DNA from: Streptomyces halobius
GTDB taxonomy: Bacteria; Actinomycetota; Actinomycetes; Streptomycetales; Streptomycetaceae
Direction: 5' to 3'
Assembly (NCBI RefSeq): GCF_023277745.1
Contig: NZ_CP086322.1
Span: 6,386,001 to 6,450,000 of the forward strand
Length of the DNA: 64,000 nucleotides
The translations under genes and the position numbers were made by a program. Below the pieces are notes generated by a model, which was not told the DNA's origin, did no database searches, and saw nothing but the letters and a program-made list of their open reading frames with translations. Each line of letters begins with the position of its first letter. The first letter of the stretch is position 1. Below are positions 55,972 to 64,000 of the stretch, in pieces.

Positions 55972-57185
55972 CGACCAGCCGCATCGTGCCCAAGGCGTTC
56001 TCCGTCCGCCGTTACAGCCCCGAACCCGGCACGTGGGGCAAGCTCACCGCACGCGACTCCGTCCTGCGCAAGCTGGACTGGATACTGATCCTGTGCTGTG
56101 TGGTGCTGTCCCTCATCGGCTCGCTGCTGGTCTTCTCCGCCACCCGCAACCGCATCGAGCTCAACCACGGCGACCAGTACCAGTACTTCCTGCACCATCT
56201 GCTGAACACCGGCATCGGACTGGCGCTGGCCGGCTGCACGATCTGGCTAGGCCACCGCACCCTGCGCGGTGCGGTCCCGATCCTCTACGGCCTGTCGGTG
56301 GTGCTCGCACTGCTGGTGCTGACCCCGCTGGGCGCCACCATCAACGGTTCGCGGTCCTGGCTGGCGATCCCGGGCGGATTCTCCCTGCAGCCCGCAGAGT
56401 TCGCGAAGATCACCATCACGCTCGGCATGGCGATGCTGTTGGCGGCCAGGGTCGACGCGGGCGACCGGGCATACCCCGGCCACCGCACCGTCGTCCAGGC
56501 CCTGGCGCTGGCCGCCGTCCCGGTGGCCGTCATCATGCTCATGCCCGACCTGGGCTCGGTCATGGTGCTGGGCGCCATCATTCTCGGCGTCCTGCTCGCC
56601 TCCGGCGCCTCCAACCGCTGGATCCTCGGCCTGCTGGGCGCGGGCGTCATCGGCTGCCTCACCGTCTGGCAGCTCGGTCTGCTCGACGACTACCAGATCG
56701 CCCGGTTCGCCGCGTTCGCCAACCCGAGTCTCGACCCGGCCGGTGTCGGCTACAACACCAACCAGGCACGCATCGCGATCGGCGGCGGCGGACTGACCGG
56801 CTCGGGCCTCTTCAAGGGCAGCCAGACCACCGGCCAGTTCGTCCCCGAGCAGCAGACGGACTTCATCTTCACCGTCGCCGGAGAGGAACTGGGCTTCCTC
56901 GGCGCGGGGTTCATCATCTTCCTGCTCGGCGTGGTGATGTGGCGCGCCTGCCGCATCGCCCGCGAGACGACCGAACTCTACGGCACCATCGTCGCCGCCG
57001 GCATCATCGCCTGGTTCGCCTTCCAGTCCTTCGAGAACATCGGCATGACCCTGGGCATCATGCCCGTCACCGGCCTCCCGCTCCCGTTCGTCTCCTACGG
57101 CGGCACCTCGATGTTCGCCGTCTGGATCGCGATCGGGCTGCTCCAGTCGATCAGGGTGCAGCGGCCGCTGTCGGCGGGCCGCTGA
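55968..57185 (+). CDS. rodA: RodA/FtsW/SpoVE-family lipid II polymerase
   Basis: 405 residues, ten helices. SEDS glycosyltransferase that polymerises lipid II and partners mrdA. Signature segments: GSRSWLAIPGGFSLQPAEFAK..., LLMPDLGSVMV-like IMLMPDLGSVMVLG, and GLPLPFVSYGGTSMF near the end. The ATG overlaps the mrdA stop (ATGA), so the pair is translationally coupled. Ends 15 bp from the convergent HATPase gene. Called sfr in S. coelicolor. Confidence 0.94.
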   Translation: MTTSRIVPKAFSVRRYSPEPGTWGKLTARDSVLRKLDWILILCCVVLSLIGSLLVFSATRNRIELNHGDQYQYFLHHLLNTGIGLALAGCTIWLGHRTLRGAVPILYGLSVVLALLVLTPLGATINGSRSWLAIPGGFSLQPAEFAKITITLGMAMLLAARVDAGDRAYPGHRTVVQALALAAVPVAVIMLMPDLGSVMVLGAIILGVLLASGASNRWILGLLGAGVIGCLTVWQLGLLDDYQIARFAAFANPSLDPAGVGYNTNQARIAIGGGGLTGSGLFKGSQTTGQFVPEQQTDFIFTVAGEELGFLGAGFIIFLLGVVMWRACRIARETTELYGTIVAAGIIAWFAFQSFENIGMTLGIMPVTGLPLPFVSYGGTSMFAVWIAIGLLQSIRVQRPLSAGR

Positions 57186-57200
57186 GGGCTCTCCCGGGAA

Positions 57201-57725
57201 CTATGCCGTGGTGTCGTCCGCGTACAGCTCGAACCACAGGGACGTCGAACGGGTCGGCCCCTCGAAGGGGGTGGTGCCCCAGCGGTCGGCGAGATGGGCG
57301 AGGAGCAGCAGACAGTGGCCCGGCTCGGGGGCGGGCGCCGGGATCCGGGACGTCCCCTCGTCGTGGACGCTGATCCGGAGGCCGTCGTCGGTGGTCAGGA
57401 TGCGCAGCAGGATGTCCGTGGACTCCGGGGCGCGCAGATGGGAGTGGGTCACCGCTTCCGAGGTGAGCAGCACCGCGGTGTCCAGGAGGGGGGAGAGGCC
57501 GGTCCGGCTCAGCACCGCACGGACGAAGTCTCGGGCGGCTTTCGGGGCGGTCGGCTGGTTCGGTGCCGTCAGGAGGTACGGGCGGGCGCCCGTCGAGACG
57601 CGGATGGGGGGCCGGGCGACGGTTGCGGTGGATGGGTGCACGGGTTTCTCCCTCCCCGAAGGGGTCGAGTGAGCGCCGGAGCGGATGTCACCCTGTGTGG
57701 ATGGCTGTGACACACCGTAATCCAC
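57201..57725 (-). CDS. HATPase-fold (anti-sigma kinase-like) regulatory protein, degenerate ATP site
   Basis: 174 residues. C-terminal 120 residues have the histidine-kinase-like ATPase fold used by streptomycete RsbW-like proteins (ARDFVRAVLSRTGL, LLTSEAVTHSH, LRISVHDEGTS, LLLLAHLADRWGT). In the N-box the Asn that binds magnesium is His (EAVTH), and the G1 box reads DEG rather than DxGxG, so kinase activity is doubtful. GTG 57725 follows GGAGGA. N-terminal 45 residues are low-complexity. Partner unknown. Confidence 0.75.
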   Translation of the reverse strand: MDYGVSQPSTQGDIRSGAHSTPSGREKPVHPSTATVARPPIRVSTGARPYLLTAPNQPTAPKAARDFVRAVLSRTGLSPLLDTAVLLTSEAVTHSHLRAPESTDILLRILTTDDGLRISVHDEGTSRIPAPAPEPGHCLLLLAHLADRWGTTPFEGPTRSTSLWFELYADDTTA

Positions 57726-57848
57726 CGCCTGTCCTCCGGGCTACTCGCCCGCCTGGGTGTCCGGGCCTCCCGCGTTGACAGTCGGGAGTGGTGGAACGGG
57801 TGCGCCAGGAGGGTGGTCGACCGTCGGACGGATGGCTAGATTCGACAC

Positions 57849-59564
57849 ATGGCGGACACCGTGCGCGAAGTCGAGCGGAAGTACGAGGCCACCGACGACA
57901 CCCGGCTGCCCGACCTGACCGAGGTGGACCGGGTCGCGGCAGTGGTGGAGCAGGGCGTCTCGACCCTGGACGCCACCTACTACGACACCGCCGACCAGTG
58001 CCTCGCCGCCGACGGCATCACCCTGCGGCGCCGCACCGGCGGAGCGGACGCGGGCTGGCATCTGAAGCTGCCGGTCGCGCCCGGGGTGCGGGACGAGGTG
58101 CGGGCGCCGCTCTCCGATGCGCCGCCCCGCGAACTGACCGCGCTCGTACGGTCCCGGGTGCTCGGCCGCCCGCTGGCACCCGTCGTACGGCTGCGGACCC
58201 GGCGCACGGTCCGGGTGCTCCAGGACGCCGCGGGCACGCCGCTCGCCGAGGTGGCGGAGGACGCGGTGTGGGCGCGGCGGGCCCGGCCGTCGGGTGCGGA
58301 GACGGGGGAGCCGGGCCCGGCCGAGGAGGCGGGGCAGGCAGGGCAGGTCGGCGAGGCCCGCTGGCACGAGATCGAGGTGGAGCTCACCGGAGGCGAGAAC
58401 GGGGGCGACGGCGCCGAGCTGCTGGACGAGGTCGGCCGGATGCTTCTGGCCGCCGGGGCGCGCCCCGCCAAGGCGCCGTCCAAGCTGGCGCGGGCGCTGG
58501 ACGAGACGGGGGCCGGTGAGCCGGCCGGCAGTCCGGCCGAGCACCGCGCCCCCTTCGCCGAGCCGCCCGCCGAAGGCGCCAAGGGGGCAAGGGGAGCCGG
58601 CAGGGCCGACAAGACCGGTAAGGCGGGCAAGACCGGTAAGGCCGGTAAGGCCGGTAAGGCCGGTAGAACCGGTAAGGCCGGTACGTCGCCCCCCACCGCC
58701 GGTGACATCGTCCTGCGTTATGTCCGCGAGCAGATCCGGGCGATCGTCGCACTGGACCCGGCGGTACGTCGCGAAGTGCCCGATTCCGTGCACCAGATGC
58801 GGGTCGCCACCCGTCGGCTGCGCAGCACGTTCCGGTCCTACGCGAAGGTGCTCGACCGTACCGTCACCGATCCCATCGGAGCCGAACTCAGGTGGCTGGC
58901 CGCCGAGTTGGGTGTGGACCGGGACCGTGAGGTGCTGACCGAACGGCTGCGCGCGGGACTGGCCGAGCTGCCCCGCTCGCTGCGCCTCGGACCGGTGGCC
59001 GCCAGGCTGCGGATCTGGTCGGTGCGCAGCCATCGCGGATCGCGGCGGGACCTGCTCGCCGTCCTGGACGGGGAGCGGTACCTCGCGCTGCTGAAGACGC
59101 TGCACGCCCTCCTGGAGGAGCCGCCGCTGCGGAAGGCCGCCGCGCGGCCCGCGCCGGAGGTGATGTCGGCGGCCGTGCTGAAGGACTACGGGCGGCTGGC
59201 CGGTCGCGTGGCGGCCGCGCTGGACGCGCCGCCCGGGGGCGAGCGGGACACGGCGCTGCACAACGCCCGTAAGGCCGCCAAGCGGACCCGTTACGCGGCG
59301 GAGGCGGCCACCCCGGCACTCGGCGGACCGGCGAAGAAGTTCACCGGGCGCACGAAGCGGGTACAGCAGCTGCTGGGCGACCACCAGGACAGCGTGGTGG
59401 CCCGCGCGACCCTCCGCGACCTGGCGGTCCAAGCCCACCGCGCCGGCGAGAGCGGCTTCACGTTCGGGCTGCTCTACGGCCGGGAGGAGGCTCTGGCGGC
59501 GGACCGGGAGCGGGAGCTGCCGGGGGTGTGGAAGAAGGTCTCGCGCCTGCGGCTGACCATATGA
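57849..59564 (+). CDS. CYTH and CHAD domain protein
   Basis: 571 residues. N-terminal CYTH domain (residues 6-220; EVERKY is the ExExK triphosphate/metal motif; YYDTADQCL, LRRRTGG) and C-terminal CHAD domain (about 285-560; VHQMRVATRRLRSTFRSY and HNARKAAKRTRYAAEA carry the conserved His/Arg). CHAD domains bind polyphosphate; CYTH domains hydrolyse triphosphates. The linker (about 253-280) is an array of KAG/KTG units encoded by 9-bp repeats. ATG 57849; -10 TAGATT-like just upstream suggests a short leader. Confidence 0.92.
   Translation: MADTVREVERKYEATDDTRLPDLTEVDRVAAVVEQGVSTLDATYYDTADQCLAADGITLRRRTGGADAGWHLKLPVAPGVRDEVRAPLSDAPPRELTALVRSRVLGRPLAPVVRLRTRRTVRVLQDAAGTPLAEVAEDAVWARRARPSGAETGEPGPAEEAGQAGQVGEARWHEIEVELTGGENGGDGAELLDEVGRMLLAAGARPAKAPSKLARALDETGAGEPAGSPAEHRAPFAEPPAEGAKGARGAGRADKTGKAGKTGKAGKAGKAGRTGKAGTSPPTAGDIVLRYVREQIRAIVALDPAVRREVPDSVHQMRVATRRLRSTFRSYAKVLDRTVTDPIGAELRWLAAELGVDRDREVLTERLRAGLAELPRSLRLGPVAARLRIWSVRSHRGSRRDLLAVLDGERYLALLKTLHALLEEPPLRKAAARPAPEVMSAAVLKDYGRLAGRVAAALDAPPGGERDTALHNARKAAKRTRYAAEAATPALGGPAKKFTGRTKRVQQLLGDHQDSVVARATLRDLAVQAHRAGESGFTFGLLYGREEALAADRERELPGVWKKVSRLRLTI
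58607..58685 (+). repeat. 9-bp repeat array (AAGGCCGGT type) in the CYTH-CHAD linker
   Basis: About eight units of AAGRCCGGT/AAGGCGGGC encode alternating KTG/KAG tripeptides; probably prone to copy-number change without breaking frame. Confidence 0.75.
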
Positions 59565-59756
59565 GTGGTCGATTCGTTGCACAAATGCACGGCCGCTCCG
59601 CCGGCGCGGAGGTGATCCGGTTTCGAGCCGCAGGCACCGGGACGCGCTGCGGTGCTCCCCGCCGCTGCGGGGCTACTTCAAGATCGTCGTGCCGAGGGGC
59701 GACTCCGGGCGGGTTACGCTTGACAGTCGCCCCTTGTCAGCCCACGAAGGTTCGAG

Positions 59757-61679
59757 ATGTCCGAGTCGGTTTTCCCGCAGCTCGAAGCTCTGCTCTCGCA
59801 TGTGCAGAAGCCCATCCAGTACGTCGGCGGTGAGCTGAACTCCACCGTCAAGGAGTGGTCTGACTGCGACGTCAGGTGGGCGCTCATGTACCCCGACGCG
59901 TACGAGGTCGGTCTGCCCAACCAGGGCGTCATGATCCTCTACGAGGTCCTCAACGAGCAGGAGGGCGTGCTCGCCGAGCGCACCTACAGCGTGTGGCCGG
60001 ACCTCGAAGCGCTGATGCGTGAGCACGGGGTTCCGCAGTTCACCGTCGACGCCCACCGCCCGGTCAGCGCCTTCGACGTCCTCGGCGTCTCCTTCTCCAC
60101 CGAGCTCGGCTACACCAACCTCCTGACGGCCCTGGACCTCTCCGGCATCCCCCTGGAGTCCAAGGACCGCACCGACGAGCACCCGCTGATCCTCGCGGGC
60201 GGCCACGCCGCCTTCAACCCCGAGCCGATCGCGGACTTCCTGGACTGCGCGGTGGTCGGCGACGGCGAGCAGGCGGTCCTGGAGATCACCGAGATCATCC
60301 GCACCTGGAAGAACGAGGGCCGCCCGGGTGGGCGCGATGAGCTCCTCTTCCGCCTCGCTCGGACGGGCAGCGTCTACGTCCCCAAGTTCTACGACGTCGA
60401 GTACCTGGCCGACGGCCGCATCTCCCGCGTCGTGCCCAACCGCTCCGGCGTCCCGTGGCGGGTCTCCAAGCACACCGTCATGGACCTGGACGAGTGGCCC
60501 TACCCCAAGCAGCCGCTCGTCCCCCTGGCCGAGACCGTCCACGAGCGGATGTCTGTCGAGATCTTCCGTGGCTGCACCCGCGGCTGCCGTTTCTGCCAGG
60601 CCGGCATGATCACGCGTCCCGTACGGGAGCGAAGCATCACCGGCATCGGGGAGATGGTGGACAAGGGGTTGAAAGCGACCGGCTTCGAGGAGGTCGGCCT
60701 GCTCTCCCTCTCCTCCGCCGACCACACCGAGATCGGCGATGTCGCCAAGGGCCTGGCCGACCGGTACGAGGACGACAAGATCGGTCTGTCGCTGCCGTCG
60801 ACCCGTGTCGACGCCTTCAACATCGATCTCGCCAACGAGCTGACCCGCAACGGCCGCCGCTCGGGACTGACCTTCGCCCCCGAGGGCGGCTCGGAGCGCA
60901 TCCGCAAGGTCATCAACAAGATGGTCTCCGAAGAGGACCTGATCCGGACCGTCGCGACGGCGTACGGGAACGGCTGGCGGCAGGTGAAGCTGTACTTCAT
61001 GTGCGGTCTGCCGACCGAGACCGACGAGGATGTGCTGCAGATCGGCGACATGGCGGTCAATGTCATCGCCAAGGGCCGCGAGGTCTCCGGCAAGAACGAC
61101 ATCCGCTGCACGGTCTCCATCGGCGGCTTCGTGCCCAAGCCGCACACCCCGTTCCAGTGGGCGCCGCAGCTGTCCGCGGAGGAGACGGACGCCCGGCTCG
61201 AAAAGCTCCGGGACAAGATCCGCGGCGACAAGAAGTACGGCCGCTCCATCGGCTTCCGCTACCACGACGGCAAGCCCGGCATCGTCGAGGGCCTGCTCTC
61301 CCGCGGCGACCGCCGCATCGGCGCGGTCATCCGCGCCGTCTACGAGGACGGCGGCCGCTTCGACGGCTGGCGCGAGCACTTCAGCTACGACCGCTGGATG
61401 CAGGCCGCGGAGAAGACCCTCCCGGACTTCGGTGTGGACGTCGCCTGGTACACCACGCGTGAGCGCACGTACGAGGAGGTGCTGCCCTGGGACCACCTGG
61501 ACTCCGGCCTGGACAAGGACTGGCTCTGGGAGGACTGGCAGGACGCCCTCGACGAGACCGAGGTCGACGACTGCCGCTGGACCCCGTGCTTCGACTGCGG
61601 CGTCTGCCCGCAGATGGACACGGAGATCCAGATCGGCCCGACGGGCAAGAAGTTGCTGCCGCTGACGGTCGTCAAGTAG
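59757..61679 (+). CDS. B12-binding-fold radical SAM protein (TIGR03960)
   Basis: 640 residues. N-terminal cobalamin-binding-like fold (about 40-200), radical SAM domain with the 4Fe-4S motif C273-x3-C277-x2-C280 in FRGCTRGCRFCQAG, and a C-terminal domain (CRWTPCFDCGVCPQ). The TIGR03960 proteins occur with TIGR03936/DUF2344, present here at 63159; the pair is split or fused in other bacteria and lies upstream of rne in actinobacteria. Suspected RNA modification; substrate not established from this sequence. ATG 59757 with GAAGG. Confidence 0.93.
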   Translation: MSESVFPQLEALLSHVQKPIQYVGGELNSTVKEWSDCDVRWALMYPDAYEVGLPNQGVMILYEVLNEQEGVLAERTYSVWPDLEALMREHGVPQFTVDAHRPVSAFDVLGVSFSTELGYTNLLTALDLSGIPLESKDRTDEHPLILAGGHAAFNPEPIADFLDCAVVGDGEQAVLEITEIIRTWKNEGRPGGRDELLFRLARTGSVYVPKFYDVEYLADGRISRVVPNRSGVPWRVSKHTVMDLDEWPYPKQPLVPLAETVHERMSVEIFRGCTRGCRFCQAGMITRPVRERSITGIGEMVDKGLKATGFEEVGLLSLSSADHTEIGDVAKGLADRYEDDKIGLSLPSTRVDAFNIDLANELTRNGRRSGLTFAPEGGSERIRKVINKMVSEEDLIRTVATAYGNGWRQVKLYFMCGLPTETDEDVLQIGDMAVNVIAKGREVSGKNDIRCTVSIGGFVPKPHTPFQWAPQLSAEETDARLEKLRDKIRGDKKYGRSIGFRYHDGKPGIVEGLLSRGDRRIGAVIRAVYEDGGRFDGWREHFSYDRWMQAAEKTLPDFGVDVAWYTTRERTYEEVLPWDHLDSGLDKDWLWEDWQDALDETEVDDCRWTPCFDCGVCPQMDTEIQIGPTGKKLLPLTVVK

Positions 61680-61695
61680 CCCTGCTGGTACGTGT

Positions 61696-61735
61696 CTTCG
61701 GCCCGGCCACCGGAAAGTGAGTGGCCGGGCCGAAG
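61696..61735 (+). terminator. terminator after the radical SAM gene
   Basis: 15-bp perfect stem (61696-61710 / 61721-61735), 10-nt loop. Confidence 0.75.
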
Positions 61736-61757
61736 CATGCCCGCCCACACTGGCGCG

Positions 61758-62068
61758 ATGCCGCAGCTCATCGCGCCCACCACCGGCGTCCGCGCCTCCT
61801 TCCTCGCCGCCATGGAAGAATTCCGGGCCGAGTGATGAAACGCCGGTCTCCACCGGCCTCCTTCCCCCCCCACTCACGGGAGGGGAGCCCGCAGGACGGA
61901 GTCCGGAGGGCCGTCACCGCACCCGACGTGCCCACGCCCGCCGCGTGGGGGTACCTCCCACGCCGTTCAGGCAGTGGGGGAGCAACGGCGAGACGACAGG
62001 GGTTCTCCGAGGACCAGCGGGGCGGGAAGCTGCGCTTCTGGGTCGACACACGACGGCAGTCGGCGTAG
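61758..62068 (+). pseudogene. gutted GNAT-family acetyltransferase gene
   Basis: ATG 61758 opens 25 residues (MPQLIAPTTGVRASFLAAM, then EEFRAE and a stop) that match the start of streptomycete GNAT proteins. After 61992 another frame ends with SEDQRGGKLRFWVDTRRQSA, matching the C-terminal strand of the same kind of protein. The central 100 or more codons are gone and the 103-bp element lies between the two ends. Identification rests on recognising both termini. Confidence 0.6.
61889..61991 (+). repeat. dispersed 103-bp element, copy 2
   Basis: Same length as copy 1 (47537-47639), 8 mismatches, no gaps. Contains CCCACGC-CCGCC-GCGTGGG and the hairpin at 61955-61982. Preceded by another C/G run (61864-61888). 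Confidence 0.8.
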
Positions 62069-62104
62069 AAGCATGCAGAGGTACCGGAATTCAGGGGGCG
62101 CGGC

Positions 62105-63109
62105 ATGGAGCGGGGTCGGCATGAGCACGACGAACCGGGCGAAGGCTGTCTGACGCGGCTGGTCCGCGTCCCCGTACGTGTCGTGGTGCTGGTCGTGGTG
62201 GTGCCGCTGCGCATGATCTGGGACGTGCTGACGGCCTGCGGGCGAGCGCTGAACCGTACGGTGCTGTCGCCGGTCGGGCGGGCGATCGCCTGGCCGGCGG
62301 TCCGGGTGGCCGAGGGCGCGCTCTGGCTGGGCAAGGCGTTCTTCGTCTGGCCGTGGGTGGCGCTGTGGCGGTACGTCCTGGCGCCGGCCGGACGGGGCAT
62401 CGCGGTGGCCGCGGTGTTCCTGGCCCGCTATCTCGTGGTCGTCCCGGTGACCTTCCTGGTGCGTTACCTGGTGATCGTGCCCGTGACATTTCTGGTGCGG
62501 TATCTGGTGGTCGTTCCGGCGGTGTGGCTGTACCGCACGGTGCTGACGCCGCTCGGCCACGGGCTCGTCCTGCTGGTGCGCGGTATCGGCATGGTCGTCA
62601 CCACGCTCGTTCGGTGGATCGTGGTCGTGCCGGCCGTCGCGCTGTGGAGGTATGTGCTGCTGCCGGCCGGACGGGCGCTGGCCGCCGCGGTGACCGTGGT
62701 CGTCCGTGAGGTCGGGGACGCGCTCGGGCACTGCTGGCGGGCCGCCGGGTTCCTCTCCCGGGCGGTCGGGCGGTTCCTCGGACGGCTGCTGCGGTGGATC
62801 GTCGTCGAGCCGTGCCGCTGGGTGTACCGGAGCGTGCTGACCCCCTTCGGGCACGGCATCCGGGACGGCATCTGGCGGCCGGTGCGCCATGTCCTGCGGG
62901 AGGCCGGCCGGGCCACCTCGCGGGCGCTGAGCGCCGCCCGCGAGTCCGCCCGGCAGGCCCGCAAGGAGATCCGGCGCGCCCTGTTCGGCGCCCCCAGGGA
63001 GCCGGTGCGGGCCAAGGCCGCGCAGCCCCGGCGGGAACTGGGCGACTCAGCGGCACGTACTCTAGGTAAGACGTCCGGGCGCGACCTTTCCCCGCCGACG
63101 CGGGGGTGA
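62105..63109 (+). CDS. hydrophobic internally repeated membrane protein, unknown family
   Basis: 334 residues. A motif of the type (L/W/Y)xR(T/Y/S)VLxPxG(R/H) occurs five times, at about residues 49-59, 87-97, 142-152, 180-190 and 240-250, separated by valine-rich helices such as YLVVVPVTFLVRYLV. Residues 18-230 are mostly hydrophobic but punctuated by Arg and Trp; residues 255-320 are basic and helical (ARESARQARKEIRRALFG). It could be a membrane-surface or reentrant-helix protein. The start has only a G-rich site. Placed between the two partner radical SAM genes in a conserved region; function unknown. Confidence 0.75.
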   Translation: MERGRHEHDEPGEGCLTRLVRVPVRVVVLVVVVPLRMIWDVLTACGRALNRTVLSPVGRAIAWPAVRVAEGALWLGKAFFVWPWVALWRYVLAPAGRGIAVAAVFLARYLVVVPVTFLVRYLVIVPVTFLVRYLVVVPAVWLYRTVLTPLGHGLVLLVRGIGMVVTTLVRWIVVVPAVALWRYVLLPAGRALAAAVTVVVREVGDALGHCWRAAGFLSRAVGRFLGRLLRWIVVEPCRWVYRSVLTPFGHGIRDGIWRPVRHVLREAGRATSRALSAARESARQARKEIRRALFGAPREPVRAKAAQPRRELGDSAARTLGKTSGRDLSPPTRG

Positions 63110-63158
63110 ACCCCGGAGGTGGTGTCTGGTAGCGCCCTCACACCAAGGAGAAGAACCA

Positions 63159-64000
63159 CTGGGCAAGCGACAGCCCGAAGGCCCGCCGCCCGCTCCGGCG
63201 GTGCAGCGCATCCGACTGCGCTACACCAAGCGCGGCCGCCTCCGGTTCACCAGCCACCGCGACTTCCAGCGCGCATTCGAGCGGGCGCTGCGCCGCGCCG
63301 AGGTCCCCATGGCCTATTCGGCGGGCTTCACCCCGCACCCCAAGGTGTCGTACGCCAACGCCGCCCCGACGGGCACCGGCAGCGAGGCCGAGTATCTGGA
63401 GATCCAGCTCGTCGAGCGGCGCGATCCGGAGCGGCTCCGCAAGCTGCTGGACGAGTCGCTGCCGGCGGGGCTCGATGTGGTCGACGCCGTCGAGGCGCGC
63501 ACCAGCGGGCTCGCCGACCGGCTGCAGGCTTCCGTGTGGGAGATCCGGCTCGACGGGGTCGGGGCCGAGGCCTCGGCGCACGCCGTCGAGGCCTTCCTCG
63601 CCGCCGCGGAGGTGCAGGTCGAGCGCCGTACCAAGAACGGCATGCGGGCCTTTGACGCCCGTGCGGCGGTGGCCCGCCTCGAAGCCGACGGGTGCGAGGG
63701 CGATAGGCCCGACGGCAAAGCCTGTGCGATACTGCGGCTGGTTGTTCGGCATCTGACACCTGCCGTACGACCCGACGACGTCCTGTCCGGTCTCCGCGCT
63801 ACGGCCGACCTGGCGCCGCCGGTCCCCGCTGCGGTGACCAGGCTGGCGCAGGGGCTGCTCGATGAGGAGACCGGCACGGTGACCGACCCGCTGGCGCCCG
63901 ACCGCGACGCTGCCACGGCCGCCCCATCCACGGCCGCCGGGCTGAGTGCCGCGAAGGCACCGAGTGGGGTCTCCCCGGCAGTTTCCGGGGAAGGTACCGC
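63159..64000 (+). CDS. TIGR03936/DUF2344 radical-SAM-associated protein, 5' part (runs off the window)
   Basis: 281 residues visible. DUF2344 core: RIRLRYTKRGRLRFTSHRDF, RAEVPMAYSAGFTPHPKVSY, and SEAEYLEIQL. This is the usual partner of the TIGR03960 protein at 59757. The reading frame has no ATG/GTG/TTG before Val15; a CTG at 63159 stands 8 nt after AAGGAG and gives the expected (M)GKRQPEGPPP start, so a CTG start is proposed; GTG 63201 would cut into the conserved N-terminus but is possible. C-terminal part is Ala/Pro-rich. Confidence 0.85.
   Translation, partial: MGKRQPEGPPPAPAVQRIRLRYTKRGRLRFTSHRDFQRAFERALRRAEVPMAYSAGFTPHPKVSYANAAPTGTGSEAEYLEIQLVERRDPERLRKLLDESLPAGLDVVDAVEARTSGLADRLQASVWEIRLDGVGAEASAHAVEAFLAAAEVQVERRTKNGMRAFDARAAVARLEADGCEGDRPDGKACAILRLVVRHLTPAVRPDDVLSGLRATADLAPPVPAAVTRLAQGLLDEETGTVTDPLAPDRDAATAAPSTAAGLSAAKAPSGVSPAVSGEGT

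Overview
The window is chromosomal DNA of a Streptomyces or close relative. Support for this: very high G+C with strongly G/C-biased third codon positions, frequent GTG starts, a mycothiol-era style DsbA protein, a sodF-type superoxide dismutase with a Nur-like box, paired clpP1-clpP2 with a ClgR box, and the block tig-clpP1-clpP2-clpX-valS-folC-ndk-mreBCD-mrdA-rodA, which is a conserved core arrangement of streptomycetes. No prophage, integrative element, complete insertion sequence, CRISPR array or secondary-metabolite cluster is visible.

Layout. 1-9.5 kb: 3' part of a ROK-type regulator, MscS channel, HNH nuclease, secreted GH84-like glycosidase, malQ and a small membrane protein. 9.6-13.2 kb: acyl-ACP desaturase behind twin palindromes; a transporter remnant, a LysR regulator and allantoicase, with the same 22-bp element upstream of the remnant and of allantoicase. 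13.7-25.7 kb: two pepN paralogues (-), asd, a Tat-exported metallophosphoesterase with a PHO-box-like site, an AbiEi/nuclease-like protein, a DsbA-family protein and sodF. 25.9-32.0 kb: three related amino-acid permeases on the minus strand, the third broken by a frameshift, with bioY and a repeat-rich spacer between the second and third. 32.2-38.2 kb: rpiB, a Nei-type glycosylase, a membrane PP2C phosphatase, an acyltransferase, a 64-residue membrane protein, an ArsC-like protein and a cupin.

38.3-64 kb is the conserved core: tRNA-Gly(TCC), tRNA-Pro(TGG), trigger factor and the ClpXP protease (protein folding and turnover); valS, folC, a DUF4233 protein and ndk (translation, folate, nucleotides); then mreB-mreC-mreD-mrdA-rodA (lateral/spore wall synthesis). 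A CYTH/CHAD protein, the TIGR03960 radical-SAM protein, a hydrophobic internally repeated protein and the start of its usual partner (TIGR03936/DUF2344) close the window.

The least explained signals are in and between genes: three 78-bp tandem repeats, open as 26-residue repeats and overlapping the mreD stop codon; a 103-bp dispersed element (two copies, about 92% identical), one copy lying inside a gutted acetyltransferase gene; a family of C/G-rich hairpins, one of them in frame inside bioY; GGGCGGTATTCCC-type iterons shared by two distant spacers; a perfect 48-bp palindrome; and the repeated hydrophobic protein at 62.1 kb.
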